64,000 nucleotides of DNA, taken from the NCBI RefSeq assembly GCF_033097525.1, contig NZ_CP109907.1, positions 2,914,001 through 2,978,000 of the forward strand, written 5' to 3'. Source of the DNA: Sphingobacterium sp. UGAL515B_05 (GTDB lineage: Bacteria > Bacteroidota > Bacteroidia > Sphingobacteriales > Sphingobacteriaceae). The notes below the pieces were generated by a model. The model did no database searches, was not told where the DNA came from, and worked only from the letters and a program-made list of their open reading frames with translations. Numbering within the stretch: position 1 is the first letter of the stretch; each line of letters starts with the position of its first letter. Positions 15,771 through 23,686 of this stretch are shown piece after piece. A program made the position numbers and the translations under genes.

Positions 15771-15797
15771 AGCTCTAACGAAAGTTAGGGCTTTTTT
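15771..15797 (+). terminator. Terminator of tRNA-Pro copy 3
   Basis: AGCTCTAAC, GAAA, GTTAGGGCT and a T-run. Confidence 0.88.
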
Positions 15798-15816
15798 CGT
15801 TTCAAGGTAGGAAGGC

Positions 15817-15888
15817 GAACCTACGACCTTTAGGATATTAGGAGGTTCGATCCGTAGGAGGCTCAGGGTTGTGTTTGGGGAAAGTGGG
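15817..15888. repeat. 72-bp repeat A (second copy)
   Basis: 71 of 72 bases equal the copy at 15268-15339. Its left flank extends the inverted T-arm match to 14 bases (CGAACCTACGACCT at 15816-15829 against the tRNA at 15734-15747). Confidence 0.8.
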
Positions 15889-15912
15889 ACTGAGTCAATC
15901 CTGCCACCCCGA
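15875..15912 (+). pseudogene. Decayed tRNA-Pro 3' fragment 2
   Basis: AATCCTGCCACCCCGA (15897-15912) repeats the intact 3' end of tRNA-Pro, again without a 5' half, with a TTTGGGG relic upstream. Parallel to fragment 1. Confidence 0.75.
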
Positions 15913-15919
15913 CTAAAAA

Positions 15920-15948
15920 AGCTCTAACGAAAGTTAGGGCTTTTTTTT
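15920..15948 (+). terminator. Terminator copy attached to tRNA-Pro fragment 2
   Basis: Fifth occurrence of the AGCTCTAAC/GAAA/GTTAGGGCT hairpin with a T-run. Confidence 0.8.
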
Positions 15949-16083
15949 GTTTCAGGGCAGGAGGGGAGAGCCTGCGGCCGGGTGCATTCTTCGCATTTTT
16001 TAACATTATATCCTTGTAAACCCGCTGTTAAACAGTTAAATTGCTTGAAATTTATTGTCAATTAGAATATAAACATAAATAAT

Positions 16084-17064
16084 ATGAACAGAAAAGCGGC
16101 ATTTCTTTTAGGAATTTTGGCCTCTTGTGCATTACCGCAAGTAACCTTTGCTAAACATTCAATCGGAGAATCCATCCATTATCAACAAGACGTAGAAGGC
16201 AAAGAGCTGATTGGTCGATGGGACATCGAAGTTGATATTAATGGTACCCCTGCACCATCCTGGTTGGAGGTAAAATTGTCGGGCTATAGAACTTTAGTCG
16301 GTCATTATGTGAGTACTTCCGGAAGTGCTCGGCCAGTTTCGCAGGTGTTTTATGAGAAAGGAAAGTTTAGATTTGCTATCCCACCGCAATGGGAAGGCGG
16401 AAAGATGAATCTAAGTGTTGAAGGAGAGGTTGTAAACGGTGTATTGCAAGGGACAATAACAGAGCCTGATGGGAAAACATATCGCTTTAAAGGTGTTCGT
16501 GCTCCGGAACTGAAGCGAACAGCTGCAGTAAAATGGGGTAAGCCCATTCAGTTGTTCAACGGCAAGGATCTGACCGGATGGAAAGCTACTGGTAAAACGA
16601 ATCAGTGGGTGGTGAAAAACGGAATTTTGACTAGCCCGCAATCTGGTTCTAATTTGGTCTCTGAGCAAAAATTTGAAGATTTTAAATTACATGTTGAATT
16701 TAAAATTCCAGCAGGAAGTAATAGTGGTGTCTACTTAAGAGGCCGTTATGAGGTTCAGATAGAAGATAGTCCAAAAGACGCGCATCCTAATGCTGTGCTT
16801 TTCGCAGGGGTATACGGCTTTTTAGCTGCAAATGAAATGGTCAATAAAGGAGCCGGAGAATGGCAAACCTATGATATTACATTGGTGGGACGTCTAGTGA
16901 CGGTTGTGGCAAACGGAAAGACAGTTATCAGTAACCAAGAAATCCCTGGTATAACGGGCGGTGCTTTGGATAGTAAAGAGGCAGAGCCGGGACCAATTTA
17001 TTTCCAAGGGGATCATGGTCCCGTGGAATTCCGAAAAGTGATTATTACTCCAGCTATTAAATAG
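16084..17064 (+). CDS. Secreted DUF1080 (3-keto-disaccharide hydrolase-like) protein
   Basis: 326 residues with a signal peptide cleaved near VTFAKH. Residues about 34-140 form an extra beta-rich domain (GRWDIEVDINGTPAPSW). Residues about 147-325 are a DUF1080 domain: LFNGKDLTGWKATG, WVVKNGILT, FEDFKLHVEFKIP, SNSGVYLRGRYEVQI and GEWQTYDITLVG are all typical, with the concanavalin-like fold ending in GPIYFQGDHGPVEFRKV. Members of this family hydrolyse 3-keto-glycosides in the periplasm, acting after a GMC/Gfo-type oxidoreductase; no such oxidoreductase is adjacent. A hairpin terminator follows. Confidence 0.88.
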   Translation: MNRKAAFLLGILASCALPQVTFAKHSIGESIHYQQDVEGKELIGRWDIEVDINGTPAPSWLEVKLSGYRTLVGHYVSTSGSARPVSQVFYEKGKFRFAIPPQWEGGKMNLSVEGEVVNGVLQGTITEPDGKTYRFKGVRAPELKRTAAVKWGKPIQLFNGKDLTGWKATGKTNQWVVKNGILTSPQSGSNLVSEQKFEDFKLHVEFKIPAGSNSGVYLRGRYEVQIEDSPKDAHPNAVLFAGVYGFLAANEMVNKGAGEWQTYDITLVGRLVTVVANGKTVISNQEIPGITGGALDSKEAEPGPIYFQGDHGPVEFRKVIITPAIK

Positions 17065-17077
17065 CATAACATGATAC

Positions 17078-17105
17078 AAAGGCTATCTGAAAAGGTAGCC
17101 TTTTT
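17078..17105 (+). terminator. Terminator after DUF1080 gene
   Basis: AAAGGCTA and TAGCCTTT pair around a ten-base loop, followed by a T-run. Confidence 0.75.
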
Positions 17106-17397
17106 AAATCCCTATGACAACGACTACAATATCTTCATTTTGGTAGGAGGTGTAATAGCGCTCAATGGAGCCATGAGCTTTGTACTCTTGCAACTCTTCA
17201 AAAACCATTTTTTTTAACATTCCTTTTCCTTTGCCATGAATAAACTTTATTTCGTTCATTTCCCAATAAATAGCTGCATCTAGATTAGATCGCATAAAAT
17301 CAATGGATTCTTGTAAGAGCTCCTCTGGCGAATAATCTTCCCAATCGTCAAGAAAGGTGTCGGTGTGTAAGTCTACGATAGCTGGTGGTTTGCGCAT
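17104..17397 (-). CDS. Stand-alone Smr-domain protein
   Basis: 97 residues that are almost entirely one Smr (small MutS-related) domain: VDLHTD at 8-13 corresponds to the DLHG-type motif and HGKGKGMLKK (about 54-63) to the HGxG motif, with a final beta strand IVVVVIG. Smr domains bind nucleic acids and some cleave RNA or DNA, including mRNA on collided ribosomes. No MutS2 or DUF2027 part is attached. It lies 45 bp downstream of the helical protein at 17443, so they may share a transcript. Confidence 0.8.
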   Translation of the reverse strand: MRKPPAIVDLHTDTFLDDWEDYSPEELLQESIDFMRSNLDAAIYWEMNEIKFIHGKGKGMLKKMVFEELQEYKAHGSIERYYTSYQNEDIVVVVIGI

Positions 17398-17442
17398 TTC
17401 TCAATATTTTACAATGCTGCAAAAGTATAATAAAACGGCGAC

Positions 17443-17862
17443 TTAATAGGTTAAGTCACCAACGAAATCAATCGCTTGGGCAAATTTTTCATACCATTTT
17501 TTGATAATAGCTGCAATTTCATACTCTTCCTCATCGGCATGGTTGAGCATGAGTAACTCGATCGATTGGAGTAGCTGTTTGAGATCTAGAAAATAACCGT
17601 CGAAATCCCGGAACGCAGACACAGTGTCCCGAATAAGCAGCATGGCATCATGTCGAAGTGTAATCATATCATGACGTGAAGATATTCGGTCCAGCAACCA
17701 TTCCTTTTGGAAATTGGAGTCAATATGTCTGTTGCAGGCCTGATTAAAAAGTAATTCAAATTCAACAATTTGATGTTTCAGGTCATATATAGCTTTTTGG
17801 AGCTCTTCAAAAGTACTGATAATCTTTTCTTGGGTCTCCATGTTTTTTGATATAATTGCCAT
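17443..17862 (-). CDS. Helical protein of unknown function
   Basis: 139 residues, or 132 if translation starts at the second ATG (METQEK, 17841). It is predicted to be all helix with coiled-coil character (TFEELQKAIYDLKHQIVEFE) and a negatively charged DEEEYE segment. There is no signal peptide or membrane segment and I recognise no family. Its position before the Smr gene on the same strand suggests co-expression. Cytoplasmic by default. Confidence 0.65.
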   Translation of the reverse strand: MAIISKNMETQEKIISTFEELQKAIYDLKHQIVEFELLFNQACNRHIDSNFQKEWLLDRISSRHDMITLRHDAMLLIRDTVSAFRDFDGYFLDLKQLLQSIELLMLNHADEEEYEIAAIIKKWYEKFAQAIDFVGDLTY

Positions 17863-18146
17863 GATATTTTACTTAAAAATGTATGCGCTTGGTTTTTAGT
17901 TATTTAAATAAAAGCATGTAAGGTATATACAAATAGTTCAGCCGAATGTTTTACATGTCTAAAATTCGGTTATGACTTTTGTATATAAAAGAAGAGACTG
18001 AGCTTAAAACGGAACTGAGTTTTTTCGGTTTTTGGTCCCGTTTTCAAATCGTAGATTTTTTTGAAACCTAATTTATTTAATACTATTTAATTTTAAGTAT
18101 ATTTAATATGCTGTATTGCAGCCAATACAGTGTAAATGTATTAACT

Positions 18147-19130
18147 ATGTTAGCATCTAGTTTTGTTGATTTCTTTAAGAAGAGGAGGTACTATGTCCTT
18201 TTTTTAGCACTGCTGTTGGTATGCAGCTTGGCCATGTGTCATGGGCAATATAAGCTGAAAGATTCTACAAAATTTATAAACGATCAGTTGCCCAGGTATC
18301 TCGGAAGAATGGGGAAGAGTAAGTCTAGAAATTATCCCCTTGGTGGTCGTGAAGCAATCTTGCGAATATTACTGAAAGACTATTACGTGTATAGATTGGT
18401 GTCAGGAGAAGATAGTTTGGATAGGGAACGTTATCCTGCTTTATGGAATCCTCTTTCGGTACAAACATTTAAAACGCTAAATACGCGTGATATGTTTAGT
18501 TACTGTATGCTTGCACCTGAGTTTGAGATGCAAAATTGTGGTTCCTTGGGGCGGTTGAAAGGTCAACATATATTTGGAGTCTTTTATCGACGGGACATAC
18601 CGCTGGAATATTGGAGCAATAGACAGTTGGTTGCTTTGCATGGAAGTAGAGATTCTGTTGTACGATATGTAGACCAGATGTGGCCTACACTCGATTTCAT
18701 TGGCGAGAACACCAAAGATTTAGCAGTTGAATTGATGATGTGGGAGTTGATACCAAAGGTGTTGGATAAGTTGGTTCTGACACCAACGGACAATGATTTG
18801 TATGCTCTATTGGTACAAATAATGATGCGTCTGAAATTCAAACCTTTTGAAGATTCAGCAATTTATGAGCAATTGTATGGTCCGACATCTTATATAGGAA
18901 GTCGAATTGAAAGCAATGCAGAAAATCGGAATGACATCATGAAACTCGCGCGGGAATGTTTTGAAACGCTAAATACATCGCCTGGCTTCCAACTACCAAC
19001 TTATATTAAACGGGAGCGTTTCTTAGATCCACCTTCTTCAAGGGAGCTGTCAGATGGCATGAATACCTCAAAAGGGCCAGATTGGAAGTGGAAAAAAGTA
19101 GAGGTGCATCATTATAAGCTAAAGCTGTAG
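18147..19130 (+). CDS. Secreted or membrane-anchored protein of unknown function
   Basis: 327 residues from the ATG at 18147; an in-frame ATG at 18108 adds 13 residues but places them before the charged start of the signal sequence. FFKKRRYYVLFLALLLVCSLAMCHG is a signal peptide or anchor, and MCHG could be read as a weak lipobox. The mature part is helical, rich in Arg and Tyr, with no family that I recognise. It is flanked by unrelated genes. The region before it has an imperfect AAAACGG/CCGTTTT inverted repeat (18007-18044). Confidence 0.6.
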   Translation: MLASSFVDFFKKRRYYVLFLALLLVCSLAMCHGQYKLKDSTKFINDQLPRYLGRMGKSKSRNYPLGGREAILRILLKDYYVYRLVSGEDSLDRERYPALWNPLSVQTFKTLNTRDMFSYCMLAPEFEMQNCGSLGRLKGQHIFGVFYRRDIPLEYWSNRQLVALHGSRDSVVRYVDQMWPTLDFIGENTKDLAVELMMWELIPKVLDKLVLTPTDNDLYALLVQIMMRLKFKPFEDSAIYEQLYGPTSYIGSRIESNAENRNDIMKLARECFETLNTSPGFQLPTYIKRERFLDPPSSRELSDGMNTSKGPDWKWKKVEVHHYKLKL

Positions 19131-19288
19131 ATCTTTGTCTGGAAGCAAATTTCCCACGCAGAGAAAGTATCTTTTTAGCTGGCGTCTTTTCTAATGCTTG
19201 CACTATTTTCACCGTCGTGGGGGAGTAGGTTATTTGCTTTTTTTTTACGTTATTCGCGTAAACGAAAAATAGCTTAAGATATAATATA

Positions 19289-20035
19289 ATGAAGGAAAAG
19301 GCAATTGGAAATTACCAATTAGAAATCTGTTCAAATTCCGTAGCATCAGCAATTGAAGCGGAACAAGGAGGTGCGACCCGGGTAGAGTTTTGTCAAAATT
19401 TGGAAAATGGAGGGACTACACCTTCGTTTGGTCAGTTGCAGTTAGTGCGGGAACTGGTGAATATTGGTATTCATGTGCTTATCAGGCCGCGTGGAGGTGA
19501 TTTCCTTTATACAGAGACCGAGATCTTAGAAATGATTGCAGATATTCAGTTGTGCAAGGAATTGGGGATAGATGGTGTTGTAATAGGTATTCTTAACGCA
19601 GATGGTACGGTGGATAAAGTGAATACTTTGCGATTGGTGGAAGCTGCGCGTCCCATGCATGTTACCTTTCATAGAGCTTTTGATCGCGTGAAAGATCCCT
19701 TTCAGGCATTGGAAGATGTCATCGAACTGGGGATAGACCGCATTTTGACATCCGGTCTGCAAAATTCTGCTTTAGCTGGAGCTCCATTACTCAAGCAATT
19801 AGTTCAACAGGCAAATGGCCGTGTTGTGATTATGCCTGGCGCAGGTGTAGATGCAGTTAATATCGTTCATATTTTAGCGCAAACTGGGGCAGTTGCAATA
19901 CATAGCTCGGCGAAAGAATTGCATGTGTCGAAGATGAGGTTTAACCAGAGTCAGGTCAATGGAATGGATGAGGCACAGTGGATGAGCTCAAAAGAAAAAG
20001 TCCACCAAATGGTGGACCTATTAAAAAGCCTTTAA
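19289..20035 (+). CDS. cutC: CutC family protein
   Basis: 248 residues, a TIM-barrel protein of normal CutC length. LEICSNSVASAIEAEQGGATRVEFC and GGTTPSFGQLQL at the start, IRPRGGDFLYT in the middle, VTFHRAFDR and ILTSGLQNSA are the CutC hallmarks. The family is named for copper homeostasis in E. coli, though its direct role in copper handling is disputed. The 3' end of the gene carries a hairpin (GTCCACC, AAAT, GGTGGAC at 20000-20017) just before the stop. A palindromic terminator follows. Confidence 0.93.
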   Translation: MKEKAIGNYQLEICSNSVASAIEAEQGGATRVEFCQNLENGGTTPSFGQLQLVRELVNIGIHVLIRPRGGDFLYTETEILEMIADIQLCKELGIDGVVIGILNADGTVDKVNTLRLVEAARPMHVTFHRAFDRVKDPFQALEDVIELGIDRILTSGLQNSALAGAPLLKQLVQQANGRVVIMPGAGVDAVNIVHILAQTGAVAIHSSAKELHVSKMRFNQSQVNGMDEAQWMSSKEKVHQMVDLLKSL

Positions 20036-20056
20036 AGTAGTACTTTAAAGGCTATT
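20023..20056. terminator. Terminator between cutC and the 59-residue protein
   Basis: AGCCTTTAAAGTA and TACTTTAAAGGCT are perfectly complementary around a single G (20027-20053). The minus strand has a T-run after it, so it best serves the minus-strand gene; it overlaps the cutC stop region. Confidence 0.75.
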
Positions 20057-20068
20057 AAATTCTTCTTA

Positions 20069-20248
20069 CTATTTAGCTTCTGAAGCTAATTGATTTAAGA
20101 TAGCATCGTTTTTAACGATTTGGTTGCTAGCTTTCATTTTTGATCTAGAACCTAACTCTACGTTAGTTCCTAATTTCAAAAACTGAACTTCAACACGTGA
20201 AACAGTTTTATTTCTTCTATCTTTTCTTTTTAAACGTGTAACTCCCAT
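20069..20248 (-). CDS. Small basic conserved-looking protein downstream of tRNA-Cys
   Basis: 59 residues from the ATG at 20248 (MGVTRLKRKDRRNKTVSR). The N-terminal third is strongly basic, suggesting RNA or ribosome binding. No named family comes to mind, although I believe very similar small proteins occur in other Sphingobacteriales. The open frame extends upstream to 20380 only by reading through the tRNA-Cys gene antisense-free strand, so the longer start is rejected. The start codon is 33 bp after the tRNA 3' end on the same strand, so the tRNA and the mRNA are probably one primary transcript. Confidence 0.7.
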   Translation of the reverse strand: MGVTRLKRKDRRNKTVSRVEVQFLKLGTNVELGSRSKMKASNQIVKNDAILNQLASEAK

Positions 20249-20281
20249 TTTGATAATATTTTTATTGTTTAAAATAAAACG

Positions 20282-20352
20282 AGGTCGGAAGCGGATTCGA
20301 ACCGCTGTAGGAGGTTTTGCAGACCTCAGCCTAGCCACTCGGCCATCCGACC
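20282..20352 (-). tRNA. tRNA-Cys (anticodon GCA)
   Basis: On the minus strand: acceptor GGTCGGA/TCCGACC, D arm GCCGAGTGGCTAGGC, anticodon stem GAGGT/ACCTC with loop CTGCAAA (anticodon GCA), T arm GCGG TTCGAAT CCGC, discriminator T as usual for tRNA-Cys. 71 nt, CCA not encoded. Confidence 0.95.
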
Positions 20353-20797
20353 CTATTTTTTTCCTTTTGAAGGTCTGCAAAAATAAAACTTATAATTGGA
20401 ATTAAAAAATCTTTATGATAAAACTTTTATGTTTTTAAGCATCCGTCTGAAAACCAAGCTGGTATTTTAATGGAAGGATCTTTTGAGATTTTCCAGCACT
20501 TACTATTGCTTAGTTTTTGACACCGGAAATGAACTTGTTTTGTGGTAAGATATTTTACCATACATGAACTCCTTTAAAGCTTTGCTGTTGAGGCCGTAGC
20601 GTAGGTGGAATCCATTTACTGTATCTTTTATTGGACAATACCCAAAGGTTTAGTGTCAGATTTTTATCGCGTTTTACTTTGGCAATTAATGATTTATGGA
20701 TTTTGGAATAGATATTGCAAATGGGAATCTAATAAATCTCGTACAGGAAATTATGAGATGAAGTGATAAAAGAAGAAAGTAAATTAAATTAGGAAAC
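20353..20797. other. Intergenic region between tRNA-Cys and beta-barrel protein 1
   Basis: No complete gene. On the minus strand around 20510-20650 a short frame is open and reads protein-like (GFHLRYGLNSKALKEF), with stops at both ends and no start. This may be a gene remnant. The rest is AT-rich. Confidence 0.35.
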
Positions 20798-21415
20798 ATG
20801 AAAAAACTATTATTATCTGCAGCAATTTTATTTGGTTCATTGGGTGCTTTTGCACAAGGAGGATTGGGATACGGACTACGTGCGGGTGTAAATATTCCTA
20901 AATATTCATTTGAAAATGGAAGTTCCGAATCAAATACGGGCTTTTTTGTAACGGGTTATTTGGATGCGCCTATTTCACCAAATTTCTCCATCCAACCAGG
21001 ATTATCTTTGCAAAATAAAGGAGCGAAGTGGACTTCAGGTGATGGAAATAACTCGGGAGAGGTCAAACAAAGCGTGATGTCGTTGGATATCCCAGTTAAT
21101 GCAGTTGCTAAATTCCCTGCAGGAGCGGGCAATTTCTTTATAGGCGCTGGCCCATATGTAGGTTTTGGTTTAAGCGGTAAAAATAAATGGGATATTGCTG
21201 GGGTTAAAACAGAAGAGGATGTAGAATTTGGTAGTGGAGATGGTGCTGAGTTAAAACGTACTGATTTTGGCGTGAATTTCCTGGCAGGTTATCAGTTATC
21301 TAATGGTTTTCAGATCAATGCAGGTTACGGACTTGGTTTAACAAACTTGTCTCCGGTATCTAACTTTTCAACTAAAAACCGTGTTTGGTCTGTGGGAATC
21401 GGTTTTGGACTATAA
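20798..21415 (+). CDS. Outer-membrane beta-barrel protein, PorT-like (barrel 1)
   Basis: 205 residues with a signal peptide ending GAFAQ. The rest shows alternating beta strands of an eight-stranded barrel: YGLRAGVNIPKYSFE, ISPNFSIQPGLSLQNKGAKW, NFFIGAGPYVGFGLSGKNKW, NFLAGYQLSNGFQINAGYGLGL and a last strand VWSVGIGFGL with terminal hydrophobic residue for BAM recognition. This is the outer-membrane beta-barrel family common in Bacteroidota (PorT-like). It is clearly homologous to the protein at 23003. Ligand and role unknown. Confidence 0.87.
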   Translation: MKKLLLSAAILFGSLGAFAQGGLGYGLRAGVNIPKYSFENGSSESNTGFFVTGYLDAPISPNFSIQPGLSLQNKGAKWTSGDGNNSGEVKQSVMSLDIPVNAVAKFPAGAGNFFIGAGPYVGFGLSGKNKWDIAGVKTEEDVEFGSGDGAELKRTDFGVNFLAGYQLSNGFQINAGYGLGLTNLSPVSNFSTKNRVWSVGIGFGL

Positions 21416-21450
21416 GAAATATAAGTACTTAAACTTATTATGAGGAAAGA

Positions 21451-21478
21451 GTCCCTGCATGTGTAGGGACTTTTTTAT
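21451..21478 (+). terminator. Terminator after beta-barrel protein 1
   Basis: GTCCCT, eight-base loop, AGGGAC, then a T-run. Confidence 0.85.
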
Positions 21479-21531
21479 TTACCTAAAACTAAGTCATTCG
21501 AAATTGTTATTTTTATTCAAAAGAATATGCA

Positions 21532-22668
21532 ATGAAAAGATTTCTCTCCCTACCATTCTATGTAAAGTTAGCCTGTATATTGATTAGTATCCTTCTCTTA
21601 GGCTATCTGGCGAAGATCGGCGATACGATACTGATTCCAATGATTTTGGGTTTGCTATTCTCGCTGCTTTTGATACCGTTGAGCAATTTTATGGAGCGGA
21701 AGTTACGCTTTCCAAGGACATTGGCCGGCATACTCAGTGTGATTATTTTTTTTGGTGTACTGGGCTACGGACTTTTCTTATTAGCCTCTCAGCTCACGCT
21801 TCTTAAAGAAGATTTTCCGGCATTTAAGCAACAGATTATGGATGGCGTGGGCAATTTACAGACCTGGGTGAGCCAACAGTTTGGCATCCAACACAAAGAT
21901 CAGATTGATTTTATCAATAAGACAGCCTCAAAATCCGTTGATTCGGGAACTTTATTTTTAGGTACTGCATTGGTTTCCCTGTCGTCGATGTTTATTCTGT
22001 TTGTTTTTACCTTTCTTTACACATTCTTCTTACTGATATATAGGGGACATATTGTCAAGTTTCTTTTATTTGTCAACCGTATAGAGGACCGACCTATTGT
22101 TCTGGACGTCATTCAACAGGTTCAGTATGTGGTCAAAAAATACCTTATTGGCCTACTGATCCAAATGAGCTTGGTTTCCCTTTTGGTCTTTATTGTCCTT
22201 TCTTTGATTGGGGTAAAATATAGTCTGTTATTGGCATTGATCACTGGTGTATTCAATGTGCTACCTTATGTTGGTATTTTCTCTTCCATGCTCATCATAG
22301 CTATTCTGACGTTTGCAACATCTTCTTTTACCCATGTCGTCCTGGTCATCATAGCCCTCATTATCATACATATGATCGACAGTAATTTTATTGTTCCTAA
22401 GATTGTGGGTTCTAAGGTGAAAGTTAATTCGCTGTTTGCGATGCTCTCCATTATTATTGGCGAAATGGTATGGGGTATTTCCGGTATGTTTTTGGCGATT
22501 CCTATTTTGGCTATCGTTAAGATTGTGATGGACCGGATCAAAGAACTTAAACCTTGGGGATTTCTTTTAGGGGAAGAAGATAGTAAAGATGAGGTATATA
22601 AGGATTTATTTGGGACGTTAAATCTTCTTGAAAAGAAGATTATAGAAGAAAATGAGACGAAGGGATAA
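21532..22668 (+). CDS. AI-2E family transporter (PerM-like membrane protein)
   Basis: 378 residues with about eight membrane segments. Two at the start (about 10-50) and one near 60-85 are followed by a soluble part, then a C-terminal bundle from about 145. FNVLPYVGIFSSM and HMIDSNFIVPKIVGSKVKVN are the family signatures. The family includes TqsA (AI-2 export) and sodium/proton antiporters, so substrate cannot be assigned. It lies between two homologous beta-barrel genes but has its own spacing, so joint function is not implied. Confidence 0.9.
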   Translation: MKRFLSLPFYVKLACILISILLLGYLAKIGDTILIPMILGLLFSLLLIPLSNFMERKLRFPRTLAGILSVIIFFGVLGYGLFLLASQLTLLKEDFPAFKQQIMDGVGNLQTWVSQQFGIQHKDQIDFINKTASKSVDSGTLFLGTALVSLSSMFILFVFTFLYTFFLLIYRGHIVKFLLFVNRIEDRPIVLDVIQQVQYVVKKYLIGLLIQMSLVSLLVFIVLSLIGVKYSLLLALITGVFNVLPYVGIFSSMLIIAILTFATSSFTHVVLVIIALIIIHMIDSNFIVPKIVGSKVKVNSLFAMLSIIIGEMVWGISGMFLAIPILAIVKIVMDRIKELKPWGFLLGEEDSKDEVYKDLFGTLNLLEKKIIEENETKG

Positions 22669-23002
22669 TTTTTTTAGAATTGAAAGTTTAATACGAATGG
22701 TATTACCATTTTGAAGTCTACTATTGGAATTTGAACTAATTTCGGTATTATATAATGAGGTTAAATCCTTCGAAATAAGGTTCGGATAGCTTAGTAACAC
22801 TGGATCGACAAGAGCTATACCTTCATACAAATTTCCAGATTTTGACTTAGCAAAAGGATTGATTCCACATGTCGAAAAATCTGAATATCAGTTTGAAGTG
22901 TGTTGTCGATATATGTTGGGTTGTTTAATAAATGGATAACTATTTTCTCTTGTATTTCAGGGAATTTTAACCTATTTTCGTTTTATATATAATTTATTGT
23001 TA
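22669..23002. other. Intergenic region before beta-barrel protein 2
   Basis: No gene seen. A small inverted repeat AATGGT, ATT, ACCATT lies at 22696-22710. The promoter of the beta-barrel gene must lie near the right end. Confidence 0.4.
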
Positions 23003-23617
23003 ATGAAAAGAAAGTTACTCTCAATCGCTGCGCTAGTATGTTTTATTACTGGTGCAAAAGCACAGACTTCTTATGGTTTTAAGGCTGGTGCAACTTTTCC
23101 TAAAATGACCGCGTCATTAGGAAGTGTATCTGTTTCGACAGAATCATCTACTTCATTTTATTTGACGGGCTACTTAGACGCTCCTTTGGCAAATAATTTT
23201 TCTATACAACCTGGTTTATCGCTTCAAGGTAAAGGCGGGAAAGGATTGACACTTATTGACTTTGAAGAATTGGGAAATAATGTGAAATTAGACTTAATGT
23301 ATCTAGAGTTACCTGTAAATTTTGTATATAGTATTCCCACAGGAAATTCTGGAAATGTTTTCTTAGGAGCTGGACCATATGCTGGATTAGGGCTGTCCGC
23401 AAAAGCCAAAGCAGAAAATGTGAAAATTGATGTCGGTTTTGGAGATAATAAATTGAAGCGTTTTGATGCCGGAATTAACTTTTTAGCGGGTTATCGTCTA
23501 TCAAATGGCTTTTTGATTAATGGTGGATATGGCTTGGGACTAATTGATATGGCTGGGGGTGAAGGAGGTTCTTTAAAGAATCGCGTTTTTTCAATTGGAA
23601 TCGGTTATCAGTTATAA
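23003..23617 (+). CDS. Outer-membrane beta-barrel protein, PorT-like (barrel 2)
   Basis: 204 residues from the ATG at 23003; a TTG two codons earlier is less likely. Signal peptide ends in GAKAQ. It aligns with the protein at 20798 throughout: YGFKAGATFPKMTAS, LANNFSIQPGLSLQGKG, NVFLGAGPYAGLGLSAKAK, DAGINFLAGYRLSNGF, INGGYGLGLI and the final strand VFSIGIGYQL. The two therefore arose by duplication, with the AI-2E gene now between them. Outer-membrane location is firm; function is unknown. A strong terminator follows. Confidence 0.87.
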   Translation: MKRKLLSIAALVCFITGAKAQTSYGFKAGATFPKMTASLGSVSVSTESSTSFYLTGYLDAPLANNFSIQPGLSLQGKGGKGLTLIDFEELGNNVKLDLMYLELPVNFVYSIPTGNSGNVFLGAGPYAGLGLSAKAKAENVKIDVGFGDNKLKRFDAGINFLAGYRLSNGFLINGGYGLGLIDMAGGEGGSLKNRVFSIGIGYQL

Positions 23618-23632
23618 TCTAGGTTAAAATAT

Positions 23633-23672
23633 AAAAAAAGGGCTTTTCTTGCGAAAGGCCCTTTTTTTTTCA
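23633..23672. terminator. Bidirectional terminator between beta-barrel 2 and rpsJ
   Basis: GGGCTTTTC and GAAAGGCCC pair (one G-U) with an A-run before and a T-run after. It marks the end of the str operon after rpsJ. Confidence 0.88.
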
Positions 23673-23686
23673 GTGACTGAAATCTA

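Noticed and set aside
15217..15948. Additional complete tRNA genes in the repeat region
   Set aside because: Only 3' ends match tRNA-Pro; the 5' half and anticodon stem are missing, so no cloverleaf can form.
20249..20380. Longer N-terminus for the small basic protein
   Set aside because: The extra 44 codons run through the tRNA-Cys gene; the ATG at 20248 gives a sensible small protein.
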